From NCBI RefSeq assembly GCF_005239225.2, contig NC_133294.1:3534001-3598000 (forward strand): a stretch of 64,000 nucleotides of DNA, in the 5' to 3' direction. The position numbers and the translations under genes were made by a program. Below, one piece after another: positions 1-12,200 of this stretch. Every line of letters begins with the position of its first letter. Within the stretch, counting starts at the first letter, position 1. The stretch comes from Populus alba (taxonomy: Eukaryota > Streptophyta > Magnoliopsida > Malpighiales > Salicaceae). Under the pieces are notes generated by a model. It had not been told where the DNA came from, did no database searches, and saw only the letters and a list, made by a program, of their open reading frames with translations.

Positions 1-1764
1 TTGTAATAGGAATGCAGGGCCTTCCATCTTCTCAGATACAAAATCCTTTCTGTTTATACCAACAGTGTGCAGAATAGAATTCCCCTCGTTATCAATCTTT
101 CTTACCAGTCTCTTCATGGGCACTTCCATTTTCGTCACAAGCTCGAAAATCTTTAACTCTCTGTATTTGATTGCCACATGCAACACATTGCGACCTTCGT
201 CATCAACATGTTCAACTGCTTGAGGGTAAAGCCTGAGTATTTCTTCCACTATCTCCACAATTCCTGACTTCGTAGCCAAAATCAAAGGAGTTTCACCAAC
301 ATCATCCATTCTCTCATGAATTCTAGCAGCCAAAGACATCCCTTCTTGCCCACCTATCTCTCCATATCTGTGTATTTTAGGCTTGCTCTGGTCAATGCTA
401 GAATAAGAAACTTCCCATGAGGTATCATTTCTAGATAAAAGCTTGGCAAGCTCTACAGCTGATTTATATTTATCCTTTTGGTTTTGAACCTTCTCCTGCC
501 AAGCTGTACTGCAACAGGATTTAGCTACCAAGGAATAAAGCAAGTCAGCAACATACATACCTAACTTTAGGCTCTGGAACACAACATAAATAAAAATTAT
601 CTATAACGATGAATTATTTTGCAGAAAGATGGAAAATACATGACTGTAAGAAGATTAACCTATGTAAAAGAATCTTATTATTTCAAGTACGAAAAATTCA
701 GAGAAAAAGAAGGAAATTTGCAACACATTATTTCTATATGAAGATAAAGGAAGGATTGTTCAAGTGTCATAATCTTGACAAGAAAGAAGTGCACTATAGT
801 ATTAGCTGTTCTGAATGTGATTAGAAAAATGGAAGTGATCTTGTATACATACCTAACTTGATGAATCCATCTTCAGGGTCTTGTTTAAAAGCTGACGGGT
901 TGCATGAAAGAAGTTGAAGACTCGTCATCCCATCACCGTCTTTTTCGCTGATTAAATGTCTGTAGTCCAATGCAATTTGTTATGCCAAATCTGTTTTTTT
1001 CCATTAAAATTGTACCAGAGAGAAGTTTTTGTTTTAGAGCAGCAAAATAAAAACTTCAGCATGCCTCAGAATTGAGATTTTATTTAATTCCACCAAACAT
1101 AACATACAGAAGTGCCCAAGAAATGAACTTGTGATTTATAATGCTTACCGAAGTGTTCAGAAAGAATTGCAATGTGGAGGATAGTGTTTTTATCACTTCT
1201 CTGAACATAAAATTGCAGACCTGCTTCGTCATATCCAGAGACTTTAGCAGCTAGAAAGTTGAACATATCAGTTTTTCCGTACCGAGCTGCACGAAACAGA
1301 GCCGTCTCCCCATTGTGGTTGCGCATACCTAACAGTCCGGGAGCTCTCTTTAGCAGTTTATCTGCAACAGCAATCGCATGGTTGCTAGTGGCAGTCTCAT
1401 GGAGAATTGTGTTTCCCACTCGATTTTGTCGGGTCAACTTGTCGACATGATGATCAGGCAACTCATCTAGTAATCTTTCCACCAAGGCTGCTTCTTTAGC
1501 ATACGTAGCCATGTGGAGAACAGTATCATCATTCACTGTTATTACGTGCAATGCATGATCTGAAATTCTTTGGCAGAGATCTACAACATCCTTCTTGTTG
1601 CATGTCACTAGAGCCTTGTACAGACGTCCATTGATTTTCTGTTTGGTATCAAGAACATCAGCATTGCAGGAACCCATCAGTGGCTGAAACATCCTGAATA
1701 GGGAGGTGGCTTCTCTCTTTTTTTTGGCCTTATTATCCTTTGATTCTTTTGATTTTGAAGACAA
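1..1764 (-). pseudogene. Ankyrin-PGG (ACD6/ITN1-like) gene, 5' part, nonsense in exon 2
   Basis: Ankyrin-repeat protein, clear paralogue of the plus-strand gene at 20712-23227. Exon 1 is about 1149-1764 (ankyrin repeats with TVLHMA, GNTILHE and GETALFRAARYGK motifs), exon 2 is 853-990, and exon 3 is about 1-524, continuing off the left edge; the exon 1 donor is GTAAGC. The four-helix PGG membrane domain expected at the C-terminus lies outside the window. In exon 2 the codon after Asp-Leu-Ala is TAA, where the paralogue has TAC (Tyr); the rest of exons 2 and 3 is open. Exon 2 is 138 nt, a multiple of three, so skipping it would restore the frame. The family (established knowledge) includes plasma-membrane ankyrin proteins of salicylate and stress signalling. 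I call it a probable recent pseudogene; an exon-2-skipped product or a sequencing error remain possible. The start at 1764 is the longest choice; the N-terminal Lys-rich stretch is not shared with the paralogue. Confidence 0.75.
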
Positions 1765-2194
1765 AGTAATATTGTTGTTCTAGCCCTCAATAATGAATAG
1801 CTCTGCCCATTTTATGTCAAAATCCCGCTTGTTCTACACCTAATCTTGTCCATATCGGCCAATACACAAAGTACCTAGCTTTTTATTACAATAAATGTAA
1901 ATGCTGGGTCATACTTTTCAAAGAGTAATTGTCTTTGTGAAACATCACTTTGAGTTTGATGATAGAAACCTGCTTTATCCCTTAATCGAATACTTTTCTT
2001 CTCTCTTCTTTTTATGTGGAAGTCTTTGATAGCACTATCTTTGTCCATTCTTTTTTTCATTAGTGCAATCCCATCCAAAAGCAGCACGTTTTGCACGTCG
2101 TGCTTTACAGCTAATTAGGAATAATCTTTGCTTACATAGTACAAATTCTTTCTTTAATTTCATTAATTACTGCAATGGCGCGTTCCACGCTTAG
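1765..2194. other. Intergenic, no gene seen
   Basis: Probable promoter and 5' leader side of the minus-strand ankyrin gene. The only long open frame (1875-2096, minus) has no recognisable similarity. A segment at about 2113-2149 recurs in direct orientation at about 8931-8967, on the far side of the retrotransposon. Confidence 0.5.
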
Positions 2195-2199
2195 CTTTG

Positions 2200-2633
2200 T
2201 GATAAGCCACCACGAAGATATGAGAGAGCAACAGAACCGAATCCCAAGTATAGTGAAGTGCAGTGAAAGGCAAGTGCAAGATCAGGACAAACATGAGCCA
2301 CGAAGGCTTGATTATAGCAGCTAAAGGCGTGAGGTCTTCACCACGTCAGCTAGTTATGGAGTAGTGCCAAGCATCAGTTTTTTATTCAGTTTCCATTCAG
2401 TATTTATTCTGTTCTATTTTACAGTAAATTAAATATTGTAACCATTGTAATGGAACCTTAGATTTCGGCTGTACATCCGAAATATTGGTTGAAGTAAGCT
2501 TATTAATAAGTGCTGGAAAGAAATGAATATACATAATTTCTATCCTAAATTTTATCCTGTGGTATGTTCTCACCCTAAGAGAATAATGTATATTTTGCTG
2601 TGAAAAATTTGGCTCTTGACTAGTACCTTATCA
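2200..2633 (+). repeat. 5' LTR of the gypsy element
   Basis: 434 bp starting TG and ending CA, within short inverted ends TGATAAG / CTTATCA. It aligns end to end with the 3' LTR once the nested insertion is removed. It is immediately preceded by the CTTTG target duplication. Confidence 0.93.
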
Positions 2634-2635
2634 AT

Positions 2636-2647
2636 TGGTATCAGAGC
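2636..2647 (+). other. Primer binding site (tRNA-iMet)
   Basis: TGGTATCAGAGC lies 2 nt after the 5' LTR and is complementary to the 3' end of plant initiator tRNA-Met, the usual minus-strand primer for plant LTR retrotransposons. Confidence 0.9.
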
Positions 2648-2657
2648 CCTATTTAAA

Positions 2658-5600
2658 TGGCAACTAACAAAGAATGAATTGAAATGCTGGAGGCTGGGCT
2701 AGGTGGAGTGCAAGAAGGAGTACAGAGAATGGAGATGAGCATGTCTGGAAAAATGCGTCAACTAGAAGAAACTATCAATAAACTTTTAGATGCATTGTTA
2801 TCAAGCAAAGGAGAATCAAGCCATGGCAACACAAACCGAGAAGGCAACTCTTGTTCAATTCACGAGGAGAATGAAGGGAACAGACAAGTCTTTTCTTCTA
2901 AAATGGCCAAGCTAGAATTTCCATGATATTCTGGACAGGACCCGACATAATGGTTTAATCGTGTGGACCAGTTCTTTGAATTTCAAAATACTTCAGCCAA
3001 CCAAAAGGTATCACTAGCTTCTTTCCATTTGGAAGGAGAAGCAAATCAGTGGTGGCAATGGGCTCGTCGAACATACAGAGAAGAAGGATGAATGATGACA
3101 TGGGAGGCTTTTGAAGATGAATTATGGGCTAGATTTGGACCTACAGATTGTGAAGATTTTGGTGAAGCTTTATCACGTATTAAACAGGTGGGATCCTTAC
3201 GTGATTATTAGAGTGAGTTTGAGAAGTTGGGAAATCGAGTTCGTGGATGGACCCAATAGGCTTTAGTTGGGACCTTTATGGGAGGACTTAAACCAGAGAT
3301 TGCAGAAGGAATTTGTATGCTCAAGACACAATCATTGAAGGAAGCAATTAGCCTAGCTCGCATGAAGGATGAACAGATGAAAAGACATCGTCAATTCTTA
3401 CGACCAACTCAAGTAAATCGAACATCACTAGCACTACCAACAACAACAAGTGCAACACCAAATGCACCCTTTCAGATTATCATGGGAAGAGATGCAGAAA
3501 CGTAGAGCCCAAGGACTCTGCTTTAACTATAATGAGAGATTCACTGCCGGCCATAAATGTCAAGGAATACAGCTCTTGCTTTTGGAGGGACCAACCGGAT
3601 TCAATGAAATCACATATGAAGAAGTTACTAAAGAAGCTGACGTAGAAGAGGTGACAAGGGAAAATGTTGAACCTGAGATTACTTTGCATGCTTTAACTGG
3701 ATGGTCTGCACCTAGAACCATGCGTGTAGATGCCAAAGTGGGTGTCTTCGACGTAGTGGTGCTAATTGACAGTGGATTCACCCATAATTTTATGAGCACT
3801 CGCTTGGCTGACCTGCTATGGCTTCCAGTAATGCTAACAAAGGCATTTACAGTTCGGGTTGCTAATGGGGCAAGGTTACAGTGTCAAGGAAAGTTCGAAA
3901 AAGTACAAGTTCTTCTTCAGGGAATTCCTTTTTCACTTACCCTTTATTCACTTCCCTTGGCAGGTTTAGACATTGCTCTGGGTGTCTAATGATTGGAAAT
4001 GTTAGGATCTATGATATGTAATTGGCAAACTCTCACCATGAATTTCTATTGGGAGAACTTGGCCTGACAACTGAAAGGTTTTTGTGACTAGCCTATTCAA
4101 GCCGCTTCACTGAAGGAGATTTCCAAAGAGTTTCGCCAAGGACATGCGGTATTTGCAATTTGTCCACAATCAAACATGCATGAAACCGAAGAGAATTAGT
4201 CACCGGGTATGTGCCAGGTCTTAGATAAATATACTGAGATCTTCAAGGAACTCACACAATTGCCACCCAAACATGAGATTGATCACAATATTCCCCTCAA
4301 GGAAGGAATTGAGCTAGTCAACGTTTGACCCTATCGATATGCTTATTTTCAGAAGGCAGAGATCGAAAAACAAGTCCAGGAAATGCTGAATTTTGGACTC
4401 ATCAGACCTAGCACCAGTCCTTTCTCATCTCCTGTGTTGCTAGTGAAGAAAAAAGATGGCAGTTAGTATTTTTGCACCGACTATCGATCTCTTAATGCAG
4501 TCACTATCAAAGATTGGTTTCGAATTCCTACAGTGGAAGATATGTTGGATGAACTACATGGGGCAGCATATTTCACCAAACTGGATTTAAGAACCGGGTA
4601 CCATTAGGTACGAGTGCAACCTTCAGATATTCATAAGACTGCTTTTTGTACACACAACGGTCATTATGAATATCTTGTTATGCCATTTGGCTTGAATTAT
4701 GCACCATCTACATTCCAAGCTATTATGAATGCTATTTTTCGACCCCATTTACAAAAATTCATATTGGTATTTTTTGATGACATCTTGATTTATAGCCCTA
4801 CTTGAGAAAAGCATTTACATCATGTCACTCAAACCTTGGAAATTTTGAAGCAACACCAATTTTTTTCTTAAGGCTAGTAAATGTGCCTTTGGTAAGCAAG
4901 AGCTGGAATATTTGGGTCATATTGTCTCTCATCAAGGGGTGAAGGTCGATAGCAAAAAAATTAAGGCCATGGTGGCGTGGCCACAGCCTGCTAATATTTA
5001 TGAGCTGCGTGGATTTTTAGGTTTGACAGGTTATTACTGCAAGTTCGTTCAGAATTATGGTCTAATTGCTCGGGCTCTCACAAATCTTCTCAAAAAAGGG
5101 CAATTCGGCTCGAATGAAGATGCAAAGGATGCCTTTCATACACTTAAGAAGGCCATGACCACAACGCCTATCTTAGCCATGCCAAATTTTAATGAAACTT
5201 TCACAGTGGAAACCGATGCTTCAGGTGATGGAATTGGGGCGGTTCTACAACAACAAGGCAAGCCTATTGCTTTTATGAGTCGAGCTCTTGGTGTTTTAAA
5301 AAAATCATGGTCTACATATGCAAAGGAAATGCTTGCTGTTGTGGAAGTCATACGCATGTGGCGTCTTTACTTGCTGGGGTGACGATTTATCATTCAAACC
5401 GATTAACGAAGTCTCAAATATCTACTGGAACAACGAATTACTACGCCAGAACAACATAAATGGGTTGCTAAATTATTAGGGTATAACTATGAGATTCAAT
5501 ACCGGCCAGGTCGTGAAAATTCTGCTGTGGATGCACTCTCTCGTCGACCTGACGGTCCCACTCTCAACAACTTGTTTGTGCCATAACTTGATATCTGGGT

Positions 5601-7046
5601 GGAAATTAAACAAGCAGCCACAAGAGATGACAATATGGCTGTTGTTAGCAATCTGACTCAAACTCATCCAGAGGGGCCCTTTACTCAACGAAATGGATTG
5701 ATTCTTTTTAAAGGCAGAATTGTGGTTCCTTCTAATGTCACTCTACACAACAAGTTAATATATATGAAGCCCATGATACGAAAATAGGGGGTCATTTTGG
5801 AGTCTTTCGCACCTTTAAAAAGGTGGCCACCCAGTTCTACTGGCCTTCCATGCACACATCTGTTCAAGACTACGTGAAGCGCTGTGACATATGCCAACGA
5901 ACTAAATCAGAGACATTGCCACCTGCAGGTCTACTCCAACCTTTATCTATTCCATGTCAGGTATGGGATGATATTACTATCAATTTTGTTGCAGGCCTAC
6001 AACTTTCATAAGGTAAAGATACAATATTTATGGTGGTGGATAGACTGAGTAAATATACTCATTTTATGTCATTATCTCATCCTTTCACGGCTAAAGTAGT
6101 GGTGGACAAATTTGTTGAAGGCGTGGTCAAATTGCATGGAATGCCACGGTCTATTATCAGTGACCGTGACCCTATTTTTATCAGCAAATTTTGGTAGGAA
6201 TTTTTTACAATGTTTGGCACCAAGTTGAAAATGAGTTCAGCATACCACCCACCCACAATCAGATGGCCAATCAGAGGTAGTAAATCGTTGTTTGGAATAG
6301 TATTTACAAAGCTTTGTCCATCAATGGCCACGTAAATGGCATTCCTTCTTGCCATGGGCAGAGCTCTAGTACAATACTACTTTCCATGCATCCACTGGAA
6401 TGACACCATACCAAGCACTTTATGGACGACCACCACCATCTCTTCTAGAATATTTTGATGGCGCCACACCAGTTCACGAAGTGGAACAGACTTTTCTCCA
6501 TCTTGATGAGCTTCTGTTATAGCTCAAACAGCACTTGGCTGGTGCCATCAATCGCATGAAATAGACTGCTGACAAAAAGCGGAGGGATGTGTCTTTTAAA
6601 GAAGGTGACATGGTTTTCCTCAGGTTACAGCCTTATCATCAAAGTTCAGCATTCAAAAGGGTACACCATAACTTAGCCAGCGGGTTCTTTGGCCCTTATC
6701 CCATTCTCCAAAAGGTGGGCAACATGGCTTACAAACTTCAGTTACCTGAGGGTGTACGTATTCATCCTGTCTTTCATGTGTCATTATTGAAGAAATATGT
6801 GGGTGATGCATCTGACACACACACAGATCTTCCACCTGTTTCGGATGAAGGTGCAATTATTTTGGAACCTGAGGCTATACTTGATCATCGTTGGGTGAAG
6901 CAGGGTGGTAAGTTCCTTGCCGAAAGTCTAGTAGAATGGAAGCACTTACCAATAGAGGAAGCTACCTGGGAAGTGACCGAATCACTGTGTCATCAATTTC
7001 TAAATTTGAACCTTGAGGACAAGGTTCCACTTTCTAGGGAGGGTAT
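2658..7046 (+). pseudogene. Degenerate gypsy gag-pol with C-terminal chromodomain
   Basis: Gag-like segments occupy about 2658-3440, with stops from the seventh codon onward. A zinc-knuckle remnant at about 3510-3560 has its second Cys replaced by Tyr. The aspartic protease DSG motif is near 3768. Reverse transcriptase covers about 4330-4900, with the FDD catalytic box near 4775. RNase H shows TDAS near 5213. The integrase zinc-binding region is about 5790-5910, the integrase core follows from about 5960, and the chromodomain (WVKQGG...VEWKHLP...TWE) lies near 6890-6990. The reading frame is broken by many stops and small shifts, so no full polyprotein can be made. The chromodomain is known in this lineage to direct integration to particular chromatin. 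The last open segment, 6589-7113, runs into the 3' LTR. Confidence 0.9.
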
Positions 7047-8505
7047 TGATAAGCCACCACAAAGATTTGAGAGAGCAACAAAACCGAATCCCAAGTATAG
7101 TGAAGTGCAGTGAAAGGCAAGCGCAAGATCAGGACAAACATGAGCCACGAAGGCTTGATTATAATAGCTAAAGGTGTGAGGTCTTCACCACGTCAGCTAG
7201 TTATGGAGTAGTGCTAAGCATCAGTTTTTTATTCAGTTTCCATTCAGTATCTATTCTGTTCTATTTTGCAGTAAATTAAATATTGTAACCGTTGAATGGA
7301 ACCTTAGATTTCGGCTATATATCTGAAATATTGGTTGAAGTAAGCTTATTAATAAGTGTTGGAAAGAAATGAATATACATAATTTCTATCCTAAATTTTA
7401 TCTTGTGGTACGTTCTCACCCTAAGAGAATAACTGTATATTCTAGGCTTGTTCATGGTTCGGTTCGGTTCTGTTTGAACCATAAAAATCAACCGAACCAT
7501 ATAACTCATATTTTAGAATTTCAAACCGAACCGAACCGAATTCCGGTTCAAACCGAACCGGTTCGGTTTGGTTGAATCCGGTTTTTGAGCTAAAAAACCA
7601 GAAAATCTAATCATTAAATTAATCCGGTTGAATCCTGAAAGCTGAGATGAACCACAACAATGGCGAAACCTGAGGAAGATAAAAAGAAAGCAGAAAATCA
7701 AGAGTTAAAAAGATTCAAGCCTTGCGAAGCCAATGGCAAGAAACGTCAGAGAAGCATCAAAGTTTGAAACAAAAGGTTGATCTTACAAGCACAAGAAAAT
7801 AAACTTTACCTTGACGCCTTTTCTCTAATGGAGGAGCTCTCTCTTTCTACTGCAAGTGAAGAGAGAAGCCATGTTTGACTGAGCAGCGAAGAGACAAATG
7901 CAGGGGCAAGACGCAGGGGCAGGGAGGATGAAAATTAAATGGCAAGAATCAAGATGCACATGTTTCGAAAGCCAGGGAAGTGAAAGTGGGAAAGCAAATT
8001 GTGGCTTACATTGAATTGTACCCTAATTTGTCCTGACTACACTAATGAACAAGGAAAAGGAAGTTTGACTGAGCAAAGGCATTTGCATAGTTCAAGGCTT
8101 CCTCTTACAAAGCTGCACCAAAGCACAGCTTGGAAAGCGTAGGTTGCTTAAGGAGCTCTGCTTTCTTTTCGTGGGGCAGAGGAGAAGATATATGTAAAAG
8201 GGAGAAGAGGGAGGATGAAAACTGATGTGCGGCGGCTTCAAAATGTAAATTAGGGTTAGAAACTTTTTAGTGATGTTATTTATACTGTCGGTTCGGTTCA
8301 CCAGTTTAAGTGGTCAAACCGGAACCGAACCGAATCGGCAAGATTTTATGGTTTTAAAAATCGGTTTAATCGGTTTTCTATCTCGGTTCGGTTTTTTCGG
8401 TTAATTTTTTATCGGTTCTCTTGGATTTTTCGATTAATCGGTTTTTTTGAACACCCCTAGTATATTCTGCTGTGAAAAATTTGGCTCTTGATTGGGACCT
8501 TATCA
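7047..8505 (+). repeat. 3' LTR of the gypsy element, split by a hAT-type insertion
   Basis: The LTR portions are 7047-7442 and 8468-8505, with 8460-8467 being the duplicated target. Removing 1,017 bp of insert plus one 8-bp target copy leaves exactly 434 bp, equal to the 5' LTR. It is followed by CTTTG. Confidence 0.92.
7443..8459. mobile_element. hAT-type non-autonomous DNA transposon
   Basis: 1,017 bp flanked by the 8-bp target duplication GTATATTC (7435-7442 and 8460-8467), the length typical of hAT transposons. The terminal inverted repeats are TAGGCTTGTTCA on the left and TAGGGGTGTTCA on the right (complement), 10 of 12 matching. Dense GGTTCGGTT/AACCGAACC motifs lie just inside both ends (7457-7580 and 8287-8420), plausible transposase-binding clusters. 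No transposase domain is visible in the interior, so it would need an enzyme supplied elsewhere. It is present only in the 3' LTR, so it arrived after the retrotransposon. Confidence 0.88.
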
Positions 8506-8510
8506 CTTTG

Positions 8511-9294
8511 CATCTTGATTTAACTATATTCTATACTATATGCAACCCTTTTGTTCTTCAGATATATGCATGCTCAAACGCAGAAAAATTCAACACCATT
8601 AGTAGTAACTGTTGAGCGGAAGTAAAAGGATTATTGACTTGATAATACGTGTACGGTTTGAATTTCATTCCACCTTTGATGGATTCTTTGCCCTTTTAAA
8701 CAAATTCACACAGCATGCAACTTTATGCTCTGTGATGGATAACGCAGCCAAACTCAATCAGAATAAGAATTAAAGAATGAAGAAGATAGGGTTTCAGGAA
8801 AATGGTCCGCAACAAGAATCCTAACTATTCCTCATATCACTCAATAATTACAACATATCCACATTTGACTATCCAAAACCCCTTACCTCTTCGCACACAT
8901 ATACTTCCCCTTAGGCAATACTGATAATTAGGAATAATCTTTGCTTTCACTGTACAAATTAGGAATAAGAAGTGTCTACAACATATCTTCTCAAGATAAA
9001 ACTCAAAAACTAAAGCACTTACACAACATGGTATTAATGGAAATCGAAACATGTACCAGTCAATAATAACTTGCAAAATATTGCACTTTTTTTTTATTAA
9101 TCATATATAGTTGTATAGTTGGCAATCCATAATGATTGGGCTAGTTATCATCTATAGAGTCCACCAACAAATCATGTACAAGGTAAAAACAAATAATAGT
9201 AATTGCAAGGCATCACATTTTAATGGGCGAAAAATGGAAGCTTGTAAGGTAGCATTACATGTGGATTAATATTCTTGGAGTGTTGGACTCGAGT
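8511..9294. other. Intergenic between retrotransposon and satellite, no gene seen
   Basis: AT-rich single-copy-looking DNA. The open frame 8837-9076 (minus) has no recognisable family. It contains the second copy of the short segment noted at 2113-2149. The satellite starts abruptly at about 9295. Confidence 0.5.
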
Positions 9295-12200
9295 TTGCGG
9301 AAGAAGTCTGATGTAGAACAAGTAGCAGAAGCTTACATGCTCAAGAGGGATCAACCGTAATTCAAAGGCAACTGAATTTCGGCAACCGGGACATCAAAGT
9401 CGGAATGCCGCGAAACTCACCGAGGCAAAGCGTTTTCGCCGTTTGCGGAAGAAGTCTCATGTAGAACTAGTAGCAGAAGCTTACATGCTCAAGAGGGATC
9501 ACCAGAAATTCAAAGGCAATTGAATTTCGGCAACCGGGGCATCGAAGTCGTAATGCCGTGAAACTCACCGAGTCAAAGCGTTTCGCCGTTTGCGGAAGAA
9601 GTTTGATGTAGAACAAGTAGCAGAAGCATACATGCTCAAGAGGGATCACCCGAAATTCAAAGGCAACTGAATTTCGGCAACCGGGGCATCCAAGTCAGAA
9701 TGCCGCGAAACTCACCGAGGCAAAGCGTTTCGCCGTTTGCGGAAAAAGTCTGATGTAGAACAAGTAGCAGAACCTTACATGCTCAAGAGGGATCACCCGA
9801 AATACAAAGGCAACTGAATTTCAGCAACCGGGGCATCGAAGTCGGAATGCCGCGAAACACACCGAGGCAAAGCGTTTCGCCGTTTGCGGAAGAAGTCTAA
9901 TGTAGAACAAGTAGCAGAAGCATACATGCTCAAGAGGGATCACCCGAAATTCAAGGGCAACTGAATTTCGGCAACCGGGGCATCGAAGTCCGAATGCCGC
10001 GAAACTCACCGAGGCAAAGCGTTTCGCCGTTTGCGGAAGAAGTATGATGTAGAACAAGTAGCAGAAGCATACATGCTCAAGACGGATCACCCGAAATTCA
10101 AAGGCAACTGAATTTCGGCAACTGGGGCATCGAAGTCGGAATGCAACGAACCTCACCGAGGCAAAGCTTTTCGCTGTTTGCGGAAGAAGTCTGATGTAGA
10201 ACAAGTAGCAGAAGCATACATGCTCAAGAGGGATCAACCGAAATTCAAAGGCAACTGAATTTCGGCAACCGGGACATCAAAGTCGGAATGCCGCGAAACT
10301 TACCGAGGCAAAGCGTTTCGCCGTTTGCGGAAGAAGTCTGATGTAGAACAAGTAGCAGAAGCATACATGCACAAGAGGGATCTCCCCAAATTGAAAGGCA
10401 ACTGAATTTCGGCAAACGGGGCATCGAAGTCCAAATGCCGTGAAACTCACCGAGGCAAAGCGTTTCGCCGTTTGCGGAAGAAGTCTGATGTAGAACAAGT
10501 AGCAGAAGCTTACATGCTCCGGAATGCCGCGAAACTCACCGAGGCAAAGCGTTTCGCCGTTTGCGGAAGAAGTCTCATGTAGAACAAGTAGCAGAAGCTT
10601 ACATGCTCAAGAGGGATCACCAGAAATTCAAAGCCAACTGAATTTCGGCAACCAGGGCATCGAAGTCGTAATGTCGTGAAACTCACCGAGGCAAAGCTTT
10701 TCGCCGTTTGCGGAAGAAGTCTGATGTAGAACAAGTAGCAGAAGCATACATGCTCAAGAGGGATCACCCCAAATTCAAAGGGAACTGAATTTCAGCAACC
10801 GGAGCATCAAAGTCAGAATGGCGCCAAACTCACCGAGGCAAAGCCTTGCGCCTTTTCCGGAAGAATTCTGATGTAGAACATGTAGCAGAAGCATACATGT
10901 TCAAGGAGGATCACCCGAAATTCAAAGGCAACTCAATTTCGGCAACCGGGGCATAGAAGTCGGAATGTCGCGAAACTCACCGAGGCAAAGCCTTTCGCTG
11001 TTTGTGGAAGAAGTCTGATGTAGAACAAGTAGCAGAAGCATACATGCTCAAGAGGGATCTCCCCAAATTGAAAGGCAACTGAATTTCGGCAACCGGGGCA
11101 TCGAAGTCGGAATGCCGCGAAACTCACCGAGGCAAAGTGTTTCGCCGTTTGCGGAAGAAATCTGATGTAGAACAAGAAGCAGAAGCAAACATGCTCAACA
11201 GGGATCAACTGTAATTCGAAGGCAACTGAATTTCGGCAACTGGGGCATCGAAGTCGTAATGCCGAGAAACTCACCGAGTCAAAGCGTTTTGCCGTTTGCG
11301 GAAGAAGTGTGATGTAGAACAAGTAGCAGAAGCATACATGCTCAAGAGGGATCACCCGAAATTCAAAGCCAACTGAATTTCGGCAACCGGGGCATTAAAG
11401 TCAGAATGGTGCCAAACTCACCGAGGCAAAGCGTTTTGCTGTTTGTGGAAGAAGTCTGATGTAGAACAAGTATCAGAAGCATACATGCTCAAGAGGGATC
11501 TCCCCAAATTGAAAGGCAACTGAATTTCAGCAACCGGGTCATCGAAGTCCAAATCCCGCGAAACTCACCGAGGCAAAGCGTTTCGCCGTTTGCGGAAGAA
11601 GTCCGATGTAGAACAAGTAGCAGAAGCTTACATGCTCAAGAGGTATCAACCGTAATTCAAAGGCAACTGAATTTCGGCAACCGGGGCATCGAAGTCGGAG
11701 TGCCGCGAAACTCACCGAGGCAAAGCGTTTCGCCGTTTGCGGAAGAAGTCTCATGTAGAACTAGTAGCAGAAGCTTACATGCTCAAGAGGGATCACCCGA
11801 AATTCAAAGGCAACTGAATTTCGGCAACCGGGGCATCGAAGTCGGAATGCCGCGAAACTCACCGAGGCAAAGCGTTTCGCCGTTTGCGGAAGAAGTCTCA
11901 TGTAGAACTAGTAGCAGAAGCTTACATGCTCAAGAGGGATCACCCGAAATTCAAAGGCAACTGAATTTCGGCAACCGGGGCATCGAAGTCGTAATGCCGT
12001 GAAACTCACCGAGTCAAAGCGTTTCGCCATTTGCGGAAGAAGTTTGATGTAGAACAAGTAGCAGAAGCATAGATGCTCAAGACGGATCACCTGAAATTAA
12101 AAGGCAACTGAATTTCGGCAACCGGGGCATCGAAGTCCGAATGCCGCAAACCTCACCGAGGCAAAGCGTTGCGCCTTTTCCGGAAGAATTCTGATGTAGA

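Larger units (their letters stand above)
2200..8505 (+). mobile_element. Ty3/gypsy chromovirus-type LTR retrotransposon, decayed
   Basis: Complete element with two 434-bp LTRs (TGATAAG...TTATCA), bounded by the 5-bp target duplication CTTTG (2195-2199 and 8506-8510). A primer binding site complementary to initiator tRNA-Met follows the 5' LTR, and a purine-rich tract (about 7037-7044) precedes the 3' LTR. The internal order is gag, protease, reverse transcriptase, RNase H, integrase, chromodomain, which defines Ty3/gypsy chromoviruses. Short LTRs and a total of about 5.3 kb without the nested insert resemble the Reina lineage (inference). Many in-frame stops make it non-autonomous now. By eye the LTRs differ at roughly twenty positions (about 5%), so the insertion is old compared with the element at 61460-63110. 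A hAT-like element interrupts the 3' LTR. Confidence 0.93.

Noticed and set aside
609..824. 71-codon plus-strand frame
   Set aside because: Lies in the intron between exons 2 and 3 of the minus-strand ankyrin gene and resembles nothing.
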